Assembly: GCF_019970045.1 (NCBI RefSeq)
Contig: NZ_JAHXYI010000011.1
Location: forward strand, 62,001-126,000
Direction: 5' to 3'
Length of the DNA: 64,000 bases
DNA from: Chryseobacterium sp. GVT01B
GTDB taxonomy: Bacteria; Bacteroidota; Bacteroidia; Flavobacteriales; Weeksellaceae
The notes below the pieces were generated by a model. The model was not told where the DNA came from. It did no database searches and saw only the letters and a program-made list of their open reading frames with translations. The first letter of the stretch is position 1, and every line of letters starts with the position of its first letter. The position numbers and the translations under genes were made by a program. Positions 52,388-60,869 of the stretch are shown one piece after another.

Positions 52388-52413
52388 ATTTATTAAGAAT
52401 TAATATTTTCGAT

Positions 52414-52872
52414 TTACTTAAAAACAATAATAGTATATGGAGAACTTTCTCCGGTCTTTGGCAAGATCAGTCTGATATGTTCTTTATTCCTGTAGTAATC
52501 CACATAGGGTTCTTTGGTAATGATCTTTCCTTTCTCCATTTCTTTATATCCGGCTGACAATATCAGTTTAAGATATTGATCGTATTCTTTCTTGTCTTTA
52601 AACTCAAATTCAATTCTGTCTTCTGATTTTTCTTCTTTGTATTCAAACTTTCCTATTTTCGAGGTATAGTCTGTAGCTTCATATTCGGTTAAAAGGAAGC
52701 TTAAGCCTTCTGTTATATCATAAAATTTGAACTGAAGCTGTTTCATTTCCTTTTTAAACTCCTCCATTGTCAGTTTATTGAATCCTTTAAGCTGTTCTAC
52801 TGTAAAGGTTTGTGCAGAGACCTGAATACTCAGTACAACTGAAAATAATAAGAATCCTAATGCTTTTCTCAT
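52414..52872 (-). CDS. Small exported protein of unknown function
   Basis: With the ATG at 52872 the protein has 152 residues and a signal peptide (MRKALGFLLFSVVLSIQVSAQ). The rest is charged and mostly helical then beta, with no recognised family. The longer frame start overlaps the neighbouring gene and adds an unlikely sequence. It is convergent with the LRR protein gene. Confidence 0.6.
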   Translation of the reverse strand: MRKALGFLLFSVVLSIQVSAQTFTVEQLKGFNKLTMEEFKKEMKQLQFKFYDITEGLSFLLTEYEATDYTSKIGKFEYKEEKSEDRIEFEFKDKKEYDQYLKLILSAGYKEMEKGKIITKEPYVDYYRNKEHIRLILPKTGESSPYTIIVFK

Positions 52873-52906
52873 TTTTATTTTAGCGTAAATATAAAGAATA
52901 GGATTG

Positions 52907-53410
52907 TCAGTTTTGTAATCTCCAGTTATGAAGGACAAGAGTAATAATAACGTCGTTCCATAACTCAAAGCCTGTCAACTTAGGTTTTACTGGAAGAATG
53001 GAGGTTTCAATCCATTTAGGTTCCTTTAAAGTATACATTGTCGCATCATATAAGAGATTTTTATCAAAGGGATTACTTACCTGAAGCATCATTCCTTTAT
53101 GTTTTCTGCCTTCAACATCCTGCGAAAACTCTATTTCTATGGTCTTTGACGGGTTTACATTCTCTTTAACCACCTTCATAGATTCCAGTTTTCCATCTTT
53201 AATATCTGCTTCAATAAATAAGTGTTCACCAGGATAAATTTGCAAAGTATTTTCCTCAACAAAATAGGGAGATTTTTTAACTTCTTGCTGATAGTATCTC
53301 ACAGAATCCACCGGAAGTTTTAAATTAAAGTTTTCACGAAATTTTTGCTGACTAAAGCAAAAATTTGATATTACTAGTCCCCAAAAAAGAGCAATTGTTT
53401 TAATATTCAC
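52907..53410 (-). CDS. Exported protein of unknown function
   Basis: The 167-residue protein has a signal peptide (MNIKTIALFWGLVISNFCFS) and a beta-rich soluble remainder that includes YPGEHLFIEADIKDG. No family is recognised. It is 34 bases upstream of the gene at 52414 on the same strand, so the two may be co-transcribed. Confidence 0.6.
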   Translation of the reverse strand: MNIKTIALFWGLVISNFCFSQQKFRENFNLKLPVDSVRYYQQEVKKSPYFVEENTLQIYPGEHLFIEADIKDGKLESMKVVKENVNPSKTIEIEFSQDVEGRKHKGMMLQVSNPFDKNLLYDATMYTLKEPKWIETSILPVKPKLTGFELWNDVIITLVLHNWRLQN

Positions 53411-53452
53411 AGGTTTAGGTTATTTAATTTTATAGCGCTAAAATATAACAAA

Positions 53453-53487
53453 TAACAATAATCCTTACAACTGGTAGTCTGAAATAA
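53453..53487 (-). repeat. Partial duplicate of the 3' end of the kdp-linked histidine kinase gene
   Basis: TAACAATAATCCTTA followed by ACTGG and AGTCTGAAATAA matches 54029-54064, which spans the end of the histidine kinase gene (FRLPVS and stop). About 30 of 36 positions agree, with one single-base gap. The two copies flank the gene at 53500-53964 as direct repeats 576 bp apart. Confidence 0.7.
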
Positions 53488-53499
53488 CTGCTTAAACTA

Positions 53500-53964
53500 C
53501 TATTCCTTAATCAAAGCTTTCCGAAACAGCAAAATTTCTGCCTTATTTAGTCCTTCCAAAGAAATTGTGCGCTTTGTATTGGGCATCCAGTCAGGATAAA
53601 GAATGAGTTCCACATAATTGTCATGTATATGAAATTCTCTCAGAACTTCCGGATTTTTTGTATTTCTTCTATCTGATCCAAATCTCAGATTAATACACTT
53701 ACCGGGAACAATGTAAAAATCTTTAGGAAACAAAAATATAGAATTCTGATTCATGAAAATTTCAAAACTACACCATCGAAATTTTTTACTATAGCTAAGA
53801 CCTCCTTTAGTTACTGAAACAATGGTGCCATGGATATTTTTAAAAACTACCGCATCCGGCTGCTGATATTTTTCAATAATTTTATTTTTCTGCACATAAA
53901 AGAAAATTCTTGAGATGATAAAAACTGCTATACCTGCCAATGGCAAATAGAAAAAAGGATCCAT
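53500..53964 (-). CDS. Membrane-anchored protein of unknown function
   Basis: The 154-residue protein has one N-terminal membrane helix (FYLPLAGIAVFIISRIFFYV) and a soluble beta-rich domain (SKKFRWCSFEIFMNQNSIFLFPKDFYIVPGKC in pieces) with a PH-like appearance; no family is certain. It lies between two copies of a histidine-kinase 3' end sequence, which suggests it was inserted or duplicated into this site. Confidence 0.6.
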   Translation of the reverse strand: MDPFFYLPLAGIAVFIISRIFFYVQKNKIIEKYQQPDAVVFKNIHGTIVSVTKGGLSYSKKFRWCSFEIFMNQNSIFLFPKDFYIVPGKCINLRFGSDRRNTKNPEVLREFHIHDNYVELILYPDWMPNTKRTISLEGLNKAEILLFRKALIKE

Positions 53965-54040
53965 GAATAAAAGAATAGAATTACAAATTTTTAAATAAGA
54001 AAATCAGATATTTTCCTGTTCAAAGGTATAACAATAATCC

Positions 54041-55756
54041 TTATGAAACCGGCAGTCTGAAATAAAATGTACTTCCGTTATTCAGAGAACTCTTCACTCC
54101 TATTTCTCCATGTTGCTTTTCAATGAAATTTTTTGAAATAGCCAAGCCCAAACCTGTTCCATTTTGGTGTTCGCCGGGAACCTGAAAATAACGGTCAAAG
54201 ATCTGGCGGTGGTATTTTTCATCAATTCCGCTTCCGGTATCAATAATACTGAACTGAATGAATGAGTTCTGTTTTTCTACCACAATCTTAATATTTTCAT
54301 CCTGAAAAGAGTGTTTCACCGCATTGGTAAGAAAGTTATTCATTACCCAGACTGTTTTATCAAAATCGGCAGTCACAGCATCGTTGTCTTCCAAAAGATA
54401 TTCTGTGCTGATGGAGATATTTTTCTGCTCGGCAAGCTTTTCAACATTTTTTACCGCAGTCTGTACAATTTCTTTAGGAGAGCATTTCTCTACAGTCAAT
54501 CTGATATTCCCGGATTCTACCTGAGAAAGATTAAGCAATTCACCTGTGATATCCAATAACCGCTGCCCGTCTTCATTAATGCTTTTCAATAATTCCTGCT
54601 GCTGCTCGTTCAGTTCTCCAAACTTTTGGTTTCCAAGAAGCTGAACACCCATTTTGATTGCAGAAATCGGAGTTTTTAGTTCGTGGGAAATCGTTGCAAT
54701 GAAGTTGGTTTTAGCAAAATCAAGTTCTTTAAAAGGGGTAATATTTCTCAACAAGATTACCTTTCCGATATATTTTTTTTCTTTTTCGCCTGTCTTTACA
54801 ATATTGATGGGAATAATATCCTGCTCGAAGTAGTTTTCTTTATTATCACGAACAATTTTAATCGGATCTTTTACCGGATGATCTATATTTTTCAGCAATT
54901 CACGCATCAGATCATTGTTAATAGCTACTTCATGGGCCGTTTTTCCAATAATATCTTCCTTATGAAGATTGGTAATTTTCAGCGCTTCATCATTAATCAT
55001 ATAGATAAAATGATTCTCATCTAAACCAATAACCGCATCGTGCATGTTATTGACCAATGTTTCGATACGTTTTTTATCCATCAGCTGCTTGGAAAGTGTA
55101 CTGCTTTCATACTCCTGAAGTTTCTCCGCCATACTGTTGAAGGACTCCGCCAGGCTGTTGAATTCTTCACTTCCTTTAAAATGAACCCTCTCATTATAAT
55201 TTTTATCAGCAATCTGTTTGATACTGAAGGTAAGCTGATTGATTGGTTCTGCAATAGTTTGAGGTAAATTGAAAAGCAGAATAAAAGCAATCAGAAAGCA
55301 TACGGTTCCTAAACTTACAATCCAAAAAGTGGCATTTTCTGCTGTAATAATCGCGATATCACTCTTTCTTTCTATGCCTTTCATATTCAAAGACATAATT
55401 TTGGCCAGATCCTCACGGATTAGTTTTTCTTTATGGATATCCGGTGCTTTCAGATAGCTGCTGAAATGCATATTGAGATTTTGAGTGGCTTCTTTTTCTC
55501 CAAATTCTGTAAGGTTTTTTTCCTGCAGCTTGTTATTTTTTCGAAAATCTGCTATCGCAACGGTACTGTCTGTACTGATATTATCCAGCGCCAGAAGCAT
55601 ATTCTTGGAAAACTCCAGACTATTATAATTGGCTGTAAGGATCTTTTCAGTATCGGATTTTAATTTATTGATGTATACAGAACCTATCACTGAAAGCAGA
55701 ACAATCAGCAGAAATAAAAGGCCAACGCCTAAGGTAAGTTTCGTTTTAAGTTTCAT
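54041..55756 (-). CDS. Sensor histidine kinase of the kdp operon
   Basis: The 571-residue protein has two membrane helices (about residues 7-27 and 145-165) bounding a short periplasmic domain, then HAMP (LTFSIKQIADKNYNER), a PAS domain (about 240-340), HisKA with phospho-His in ISHELKTPI, and HATPase_c with N box NNFLTNAVKHS, G1 DTGSGIDEKYHRQIF and G2 GTGLGLAIS. It starts 5 bases after the KdpD sensor gene, so the two together replace the single KdpD protein of enterics. Its likely partner is the regulator at 63002, the only such gene nearby. Confidence 0.88.
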   Translation of the reverse strand: MKLKTKLTLGVGLLFLLIVLLSVIGSVYINKLKSDTEKILTANYNSLEFSKNMLLALDNISTDSTVAIADFRKNNKLQEKNLTEFGEKEATQNLNMHFSSYLKAPDIHKEKLIREDLAKIMSLNMKGIERKSDIAIITAENATFWIVSLGTVCFLIAFILLFNLPQTIAEPINQLTFSIKQIADKNYNERVHFKGSEEFNSLAESFNSMAEKLQEYESSTLSKQLMDKKRIETLVNNMHDAVIGLDENHFIYMINDEALKITNLHKEDIIGKTAHEVAINNDLMRELLKNIDHPVKDPIKIVRDNKENYFEQDIIPINIVKTGEKEKKYIGKVILLRNITPFKELDFAKTNFIATISHELKTPISAIKMGVQLLGNQKFGELNEQQQELLKSINEDGQRLLDITGELLNLSQVESGNIRLTVEKCSPKEIVQTAVKNVEKLAEQKNISISTEYLLEDNDAVTADFDKTVWVMNNFLTNAVKHSFQDENIKIVVEKQNSFIQFSIIDTGSGIDEKYHRQIFDRYFQVPGEHQNGTGLGLAISKNFIEKQHGEIGVKSSLNNGSTFYFRLPVS

Positions 55757-55761
55757 TACTT

Positions 55762-56871
55762 TTAAGATAAAATAATAATATCTATCTGTCTTTCATTCAG
55801 CCTGTTCATGAGGGTATAGATCCAGCTGTAACCCAACAGCCGCTGCCAGAAACTGGCATGAGGTTTTCCAATGCAAACCGTAGTGATATTGTGGGCAATC
55901 ACATACTCAAGAATTCCGTTATGAACACTGCTTTCTTTGATACGGACTACTTTGGCACCCAATTCCTGTGCTAAATTAAAATTATTAATTAAATACCGCT
56001 GTTTATCCAACGCTATTTTTTCAGGATTTTCTGAAGGTTTCTGAACGTATAAAACAGTCCATGGACTGTTATAATAGCTGGCTAACCTTGCTGTTTTCCT
56101 GATAATCGTTTTGGCAATTTTCTCGTTGCTGCTGATGCAGGCCAGGAATTTTATGGGTTTAAAATTTTCAGTTTTGATCTCTGTTTCTACCTTTCTTTCT
56201 ACATGGGTGGCTACTTCTTTTAAAGCCAGCTCACGAAGCTGTAGAATATGCCCGCTTTGGAAGAAATTACTGAGTGCCGTCTGAATTTTTTCTTTTTTAT
56301 AGATTTTTCCTTCTTTCAGTCGAGTAAGAAGCTCATCAGCAGTAAGATCAATATTAACCACTTCATCCGCAAGTGCCAGTATCTTATCCGGAACCCGCTC
56401 TGCTACTTCTACTCCTGTGATTTTCTTGACTTCTTCATTCAGGCTTTCAATGTGCTGAATATTCATCGCACTGATAACATTGATGCCGTTATCAAGGATT
56501 TCCAGCACATCCTGCCATCTTTTTTTATTTTTGGAACCTTCTACGTTGGTATGCGCCAGCTCGTCCACTAAAACTACTTCAGGATGTTCGTTGATAATGG
56601 CCTGAAGATTCATTTCTTCGAGGTTTTTTCCTTTATAAAAAACAGATTTTCTTTCAATTTCTGGAAGACCTTCTACAAGGGCAACAGTTTCTTCTCTGCC
56701 ATGAGTTTCGATATAGCCAATCTTTACATCAATGCCATTTCGCAAAAGAGAATGCGCTTCCTGAAGCATACGGAAGCTCTTTCCTACGCCTGCACTCATC
56801 CCGATATAAATTTTGAATTTTCCTTTACGGGACTTTTGGATCAGTTCTAAAAAATCTTTTGCTGATGACAT
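55762..56871 (-). CDS. kdpD: KdpD N-terminal potassium sensor with universal-stress-protein domain
   Basis: From the ATG at 56871 the protein has 369 residues: a KdpD domain with Walker A GMSAGVGKS (residue 22 onward), DELAHTNVEGSKNKKRW, then a Usp-type domain (ACISSNEKIAKTI ... CIGKPHASFWQRLLG). It ends where the enteric KdpD would continue into the transmembrane and kinase parts; those functions are carried by the next gene. Members of this group read K+ limitation and in some bacteria bind c-di-AMP in the Usp part. The longer ORF start (56910) is less likely. The gene is in the kdp operon. Confidence 0.9.
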   Translation of the reverse strand: MSSAKDFLELIQKSRKGKFKIYIGMSAGVGKSFRMLQEAHSLLRNGIDVKIGYIETHGREETVALVEGLPEIERKSVFYKGKNLEEMNLQAIINEHPEVVLVDELAHTNVEGSKNKKRWQDVLEILDNGINVISAMNIQHIESLNEEVKKITGVEVAERVPDKILALADEVVNIDLTADELLTRLKEGKIYKKEKIQTALSNFFQSGHILQLRELALKEVATHVERKVETEIKTENFKPIKFLACISSNEKIAKTIIRKTARLASYYNSPWTVLYVQKPSENPEKIALDKQRYLINNFNLAQELGAKVVRIKESSVHNGILEYVIAHNITTVCIGKPHASFWQRLLGYSWIYTLMNRLNERQIDIIILS

Positions 56872-56928
56872 TGATTTTATTCTTTTTAATTTTACTTTAA
56901 ACACGTTCAACTGTGGTTAAGCTGATTC

Positions 56929-58014
56929 TTAAAACCAGGCTGCAAGACTTGTTGTAATGAAGAAATTTCCTTTTTTAAATTCATCATTTTTCGCAAAAAT
57001 GGCATCTTTGGCAGTAAAACCTCTTGCTTCTGTACGGAAAATCACATTTTTAAAGATCGCATAGTCTACATTGAGGGAATATCCGAAGGTCTGAAATCCA
57101 TTAGGAGTTCCGGTATTGATAATCACTCCGTTTTTATCATTGTAATATTCCAATCTCCCTGCCAATGCCCATTTGTTATCTAATTGATATTTCATTAATA
57201 CATTCGGGCTGTACCAGATATTATACTGCTCGCTTCCTTTTGATTTCTGCTCTGCACCAATATCAAATCCTAATACTGCGGAAAACTGATCTGTCAACTG
57301 AAAGCTTCCATACAAATCATGAAAGTACCGCATTCTTTTGTCTTCTTTTGCTTTATCATTTCCTATGAATGAACTGCTGTTCAGAGTGATTTTATCATTG
57401 GGTTTATAGGTCACCTGATGTCCGAAAGAAATACTCTGGTTTCCTTCCGGTTTGGCAATACGCTGCCAGCCATTCAGTACCAGCCCGCTTAAAAACCATT
57501 TTCCGCTATCTGAGGTATAAGAAATTTTGGCTCCTGTTTCAAAATACGGCGAATTTTCAGCAGCAAAACTTCTCGTAAGGTTAATATTATCTTTTCCTAT
57601 AGCACTTTCCCAACCGATATGTGAAGGCATGATCCCTGCGTCAATCCAGAGGTTTTTATTTTTAGAAATTTTGATTCCTATATTGGCTTCATTTACATAA
57701 CGTAGGGCATTTTGTTCAGCGGCCATATTATCCTGAGCGTAAGTTCCTGCCATTAAAGCAACATTGGCTCGGATATTTTCACTTTGGTAATTGGCTTTAA
57801 CTAATCCCAGATTAAGATTCATTTCATTGTGTCTGTTATATGAGTAGAGAAAATTTTGACGCATATGATTTCCAGGTTCATTAAAATCGTAGGTGTAAAA
57901 GAGTTCTACATAAGCGGAAAACGTAACTTTATTTCCTGTTTTCAATGAGTCTGATGATTGTGCTTTGGCTAAAAACAGCCCTGATAGTGCACATATAGTT
58001 AGATATTTTTTCAC
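56929..58014 (-). CDS. Outer-membrane beta-barrel protein (porin-like) of the kdp operon
   Basis: The 361-residue protein has a signal peptide (MKKYLTICALSGLFLAKAQ), alternating beta-strand pattern through its length, and a C-terminal aromatic end (TTSLAAWF) typical of outer-membrane barrels. It is of the BBP2/porin type commonly found beside kdp genes in Bacteroidota, perhaps letting K+ cross the outer membrane. The specific role is inferred from position only. Confidence 0.8.
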   Translation of the reverse strand: MKKYLTICALSGLFLAKAQSSDSLKTGNKVTFSAYVELFYTYDFNEPGNHMRQNFLYSYNRHNEMNLNLGLVKANYQSENIRANVALMAGTYAQDNMAAEQNALRYVNEANIGIKISKNKNLWIDAGIMPSHIGWESAIGKDNINLTRSFAAENSPYFETGAKISYTSDSGKWFLSGLVLNGWQRIAKPEGNQSISFGHQVTYKPNDKITLNSSSFIGNDKAKEDKRMRYFHDLYGSFQLTDQFSAVLGFDIGAEQKSKGSEQYNIWYSPNVLMKYQLDNKWALAGRLEYYNDKNGVIINTGTPNGFQTFGYSLNVDYAIFKNVIFRTEARGFTAKDAIFAKNDEFKKGNFFITTSLAAWF

Positions 58015-58037
58015 TTTATTTTTAAAGATGTATTCAT

Positions 58038-58064
58038 CATGTCAAGGTTTAAAACCTTGACATG
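58038..58064. repeat. 27-base palindrome between kdpC and the porin gene
   Basis: CATGTCAAGGTTT-A-AAACCTTGACATG is a perfect palindrome with a one-base centre. It could be an intercistronic attenuator, an RNase processing site or a dispersed palindrome. Confidence 0.8.
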
Positions 58065-58084
58065 ATTATTGATTATTAAATTTA

Positions 58085-58642
58085 TTATTTTAATTGATCC
58101 AAAGCAATATTAAGCTTCAGTACATTTACTTTTGATGGCCCAAAAAGTCCTAATAACGGCTTCTCTGTTTGAGTATTAATTAAGCTTTTGATCTGCTCTT
58201 CTGAAAGGTTTCTCGCTTTTGCAACTCTTTTTGCCTGGTACAAAGCTCCTTCTTCAGAAATATCCGGATCCAGACCACTTCCACTTGCCGTAACAAGTTC
58301 TACAGGAACTTTCGTATTTCCCATTTCAGGATTTTTCATTTTTAAAGTATCAATTCTTTTCTGAACTGTTTCCAGATATTCTTCATTGCTGGGACCTTTG
58401 TTGCTCCCACCGCTTCCTGCTGCATTATAATTGACTGATGAAGGACGGCCGTGGAAGTATTTTTCGGATTTGAATTCCTGTCCGATATTGGCATAAAACT
58501 TCTGTCCTTTATCATAGACAATTTCTCCGTTTCCTTTGTTAGGAAGTATTTTGGATCCTCCATATACAACACCAAGATAAATACCTGTCACCACCAGCAT
58601 TACAAGAGTTAATCTGAATGCTGAAACAATATGATTTTTCAT
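58085..58642 (-). CDS. kdpC: Potassium-transporting ATPase KdpC subunit
   Basis: The 185-residue subunit has a single N-terminal membrane helix (LTLVMLVVTGIYLGVVYGG) and the KdpC soluble part: FHGRPSSVNYNAAGSGGSN, VPVELVTASGSGLDPDIS and the late LLGLFGPSKVNVLKLN. It stabilises the KdpFABC complex and helps ATP binding. It starts 10 bases after kdpB. Confidence 0.95.
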   Translation of the reverse strand: MKNHIVSAFRLTLVMLVVTGIYLGVVYGGSKILPNKGNGEIVYDKGQKFYANIGQEFKSEKYFHGRPSSVNYNAAGSGGSNKGPSNEEYLETVQKRIDTLKMKNPEMGNTKVPVELVTASGSGLDPDISEEGALYQAKRVAKARNLSEEQIKSLINTQTEKPLLGLFGPSKVNVLKLNIALDQLK

Positions 58643-58652
58643 TTTTTTAATT

Positions 58653-60692
58653 TTAATAGAATAAACTGATTACCAAGTCAATGATTTTGATTCCAATGAA
58701 AGGAACGATGACTCCGCCCAGACCGTAGATCAAAAGGTTTCTTCTCAATAAGGCACTTGCACCGATCGGCTTATAAGCCACTCCTTTTAACGCCAGCGGA
58801 ATCAGGAACGGAATGATCACTGCATTGAAAATAACCGCTGATAATATGGCTGTTTCCGGGCTGTGAAGGTTCATAATATTCAACTTTTGGAGGGAGGGAA
58901 TAAAAGTGATAAAGAGTGCAGGGATAATGGCAAAATATTTCGCCACATCATTCGCAATACTGAAAGTTGTCAATGTTCCTCTTGTCATCAGCAGCTGTTT
59001 ACCAATTTCTACGATTTCGATAAGCTTTGTAGGGTCATTATCAAGGTCTACCATGTTTCCGGCTTCTTTTGCAGCCTGTGTTCCACTGTTCATGGCTACA
59101 CCTACATCTGCCTGAGCTAATGCCGGAGCATCATTGGTACCGTCACCCATCATTGCGACCAGCTTACCTTCCTGTTGTTCCTTTTTGATGTAATTCATCT
59201 TATCTTCAGGTTTTGCTTCAGCGATAAAATCGTCTACTCCTGCTTTTTCTGCGATAAATTTTGCAGTCAGAGGGTTATCTCCGGTTACCATTACCGTTTT
59301 CACTCCCATCTTTCTCAGTCTTTGGAAACGTTCCTGAATTCCGGTTTTGATGATATCCTGAAGTTCAATAACGCCCCATACTTTTTCATTCACAGAAACT
59401 ACCAGAGGAGTTCCTCCGTTTTCAGAAATTTTGGTCACCGCTTCCTGGGTTTCCTGTGGGAAGATATTCCCGGCTTTTTCAGTCAGTTTTTTTATTGTAT
59501 CATAAGCTCCTTTACGGATTCTTGTTTCGTCAAAATCGATCCCTGAAGTTCTGGTTTCTGCTGTAAAATCAATATAAACAGGATTAGCAACTAATAAATC
59601 TTCAGATTTCAAAGCACTTAATTCAATGATTGATTTTCCTTCCGGAGTTTCATCAGCTACAGAACTTAGTGCGGAAGCTTTAATAAATTTCTCAAGTTCG
59701 ATTCCGTTTGCAGGATGAAACTGAGTTGCCTTACGGTTTCCGATAGTGATTGTTCCGGTTTTATCAAGCAACAGAACATCAATATCTCCCGCTGTTTCTA
59801 CGGCTTTACCACTTTTGGTAATCACATTTGCTCTCAAAGCCCTGTCCATTCCCGCAATCCCGATTGCAGAAAGCAGACCACCGATGGTTGTCGGAATAAG
59901 ACAAACGAAAAGAGATATAAATGCCGCTATGGTAATCGGAGTCTGCGCATAGTCTGCAAATGGTTTGAGAGTGAGAGTAACGATGATAAATGTAAGGGTA
60001 AATCCTGCCAGAAGTATGGTTAATGCGATTTCGTTAGGTGTTTTCTGTCTTGATGCTCCTTCTACAAGGGCAATCATTTTATCTAGGAAGGATTCTCCCG
60101 GTTTTGTGGTTACTTTTACTTTAATTCTGTCTGAAAGAACTTTTGTACCTCCTGTTACAGAACTTTTATCTCCTCCGGATTCACGGATTACAGGTGCACT
60201 TTCTCCGGTAATTGCTGATTCATCAATGGTTGCAAGACCTTCAATAATCTCTCCATCCATCGGAATCTGATCCCCGGCTTCACAAAGGAAAATATCACCT
60301 AATGTCATTTCAGCAGACATCTTCAATCTTGTTTCTACCTGAAATCCCGGCTTGTTATCAAGTATCAGTTTGGCCGGAGTTTCTTCTCTTGTTTTTCTGA
60401 GGGTATCAGCCTGAGCTTTTCCTCTTGCTTCTGCTATAGCTTCTGCAAAATTGGCAAACAGAACTGTGAAAAATAAAATAATAAATACTAAAAAGTTATA
60501 GGAAAAACTTCCCTGGGTTTTATCACCAGTCAGGCTGAACATGCTTACTATAAACATGACAATGGTTCCGATTTCCACCAGGAACATTACTGGATTTTTA
60601 AACATGATTTTCGGATTCAGCTTTACAAAGGACTGTTTTATCGCTTCGTTTACCAAATCTCTTTGAAACAATGTTTGTGACTGATTTTTCAT
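58653..60692 (-). CDS. kdpB: Potassium-transporting P-type ATPase KdpB subunit
   Basis: From the ATG at 60692 the protein has 679 residues and seven membrane helices. P-type ATPase motifs are complete: the actuator motif SAITGESAPV, phosphorylation site DKTGTIT, ATP-binding GTPLVVSVN region, and hinge GDGTNDAPALAQADVG. It drives K+ transport by KdpA. The longer start at 60725 adds 11 residues with no known counterpart and is not used. A 177-base spacer with an inverted repeat separates it from kdpA. Confidence 0.96.
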   Translation of the reverse strand: MKNQSQTLFQRDLVNEAIKQSFVKLNPKIMFKNPVMFLVEIGTIVMFIVSMFSLTGDKTQGSFSYNFLVFIILFFTVLFANFAEAIAEARGKAQADTLRKTREETPAKLILDNKPGFQVETRLKMSAEMTLGDIFLCEAGDQIPMDGEIIEGLATIDESAITGESAPVIRESGGDKSSVTGGTKVLSDRIKVKVTTKPGESFLDKMIALVEGASRQKTPNEIALTILLAGFTLTFIIVTLTLKPFADYAQTPITIAAFISLFVCLIPTTIGGLLSAIGIAGMDRALRANVITKSGKAVETAGDIDVLLLDKTGTITIGNRKATQFHPANGIELEKFIKASALSSVADETPEGKSIIELSALKSEDLLVANPVYIDFTAETRTSGIDFDETRIRKGAYDTIKKLTEKAGNIFPQETQEAVTKISENGGTPLVVSVNEKVWGVIELQDIIKTGIQERFQRLRKMGVKTVMVTGDNPLTAKFIAEKAGVDDFIAEAKPEDKMNYIKKEQQEGKLVAMMGDGTNDAPALAQADVGVAMNSGTQAAKEAGNMVDLDNDPTKLIEIVEIGKQLLMTRGTLTTFSIANDVAKYFAIIPALFITFIPSLQKLNIMNLHSPETAILSAVIFNAVIIPFLIPLALKGVAYKPIGASALLRRNLLIYGLGGVIVPFIGIKIIDLVISLFY

Positions 60693-60729
60693 TTTTTTGA
60701 AAGAATTTATATCATTGTAAATCAATAGT

Positions 60730-60836
60730 AACCATTAAGGTCTGCCAGATCATGAGGATAGATATAGATAATATTAAGTGAACGTTTCAGTAAGTTGTCA
60801 GACTAGCTTCCTAACTTTTCGGCTTCCTTAATGGTT
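60730..60836. repeat. Inverted-repeat element in the kdpA-kdpB spacer
   Basis: AACCATTAAGG (60730-60740) and CCTTAATGGTT (60826-60836) are perfect 11-bp inverted repeats about 85 bases apart. The same AACCATTAAG core appears in the ligA terminator (49763-49794). The unusual 177-base gap within an otherwise tight operon suggests an inserted element. Confidence 0.65.
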
Positions 60837-60869
60837 GAAAATTGATTTTAATTTTTAATGTTCACATTT

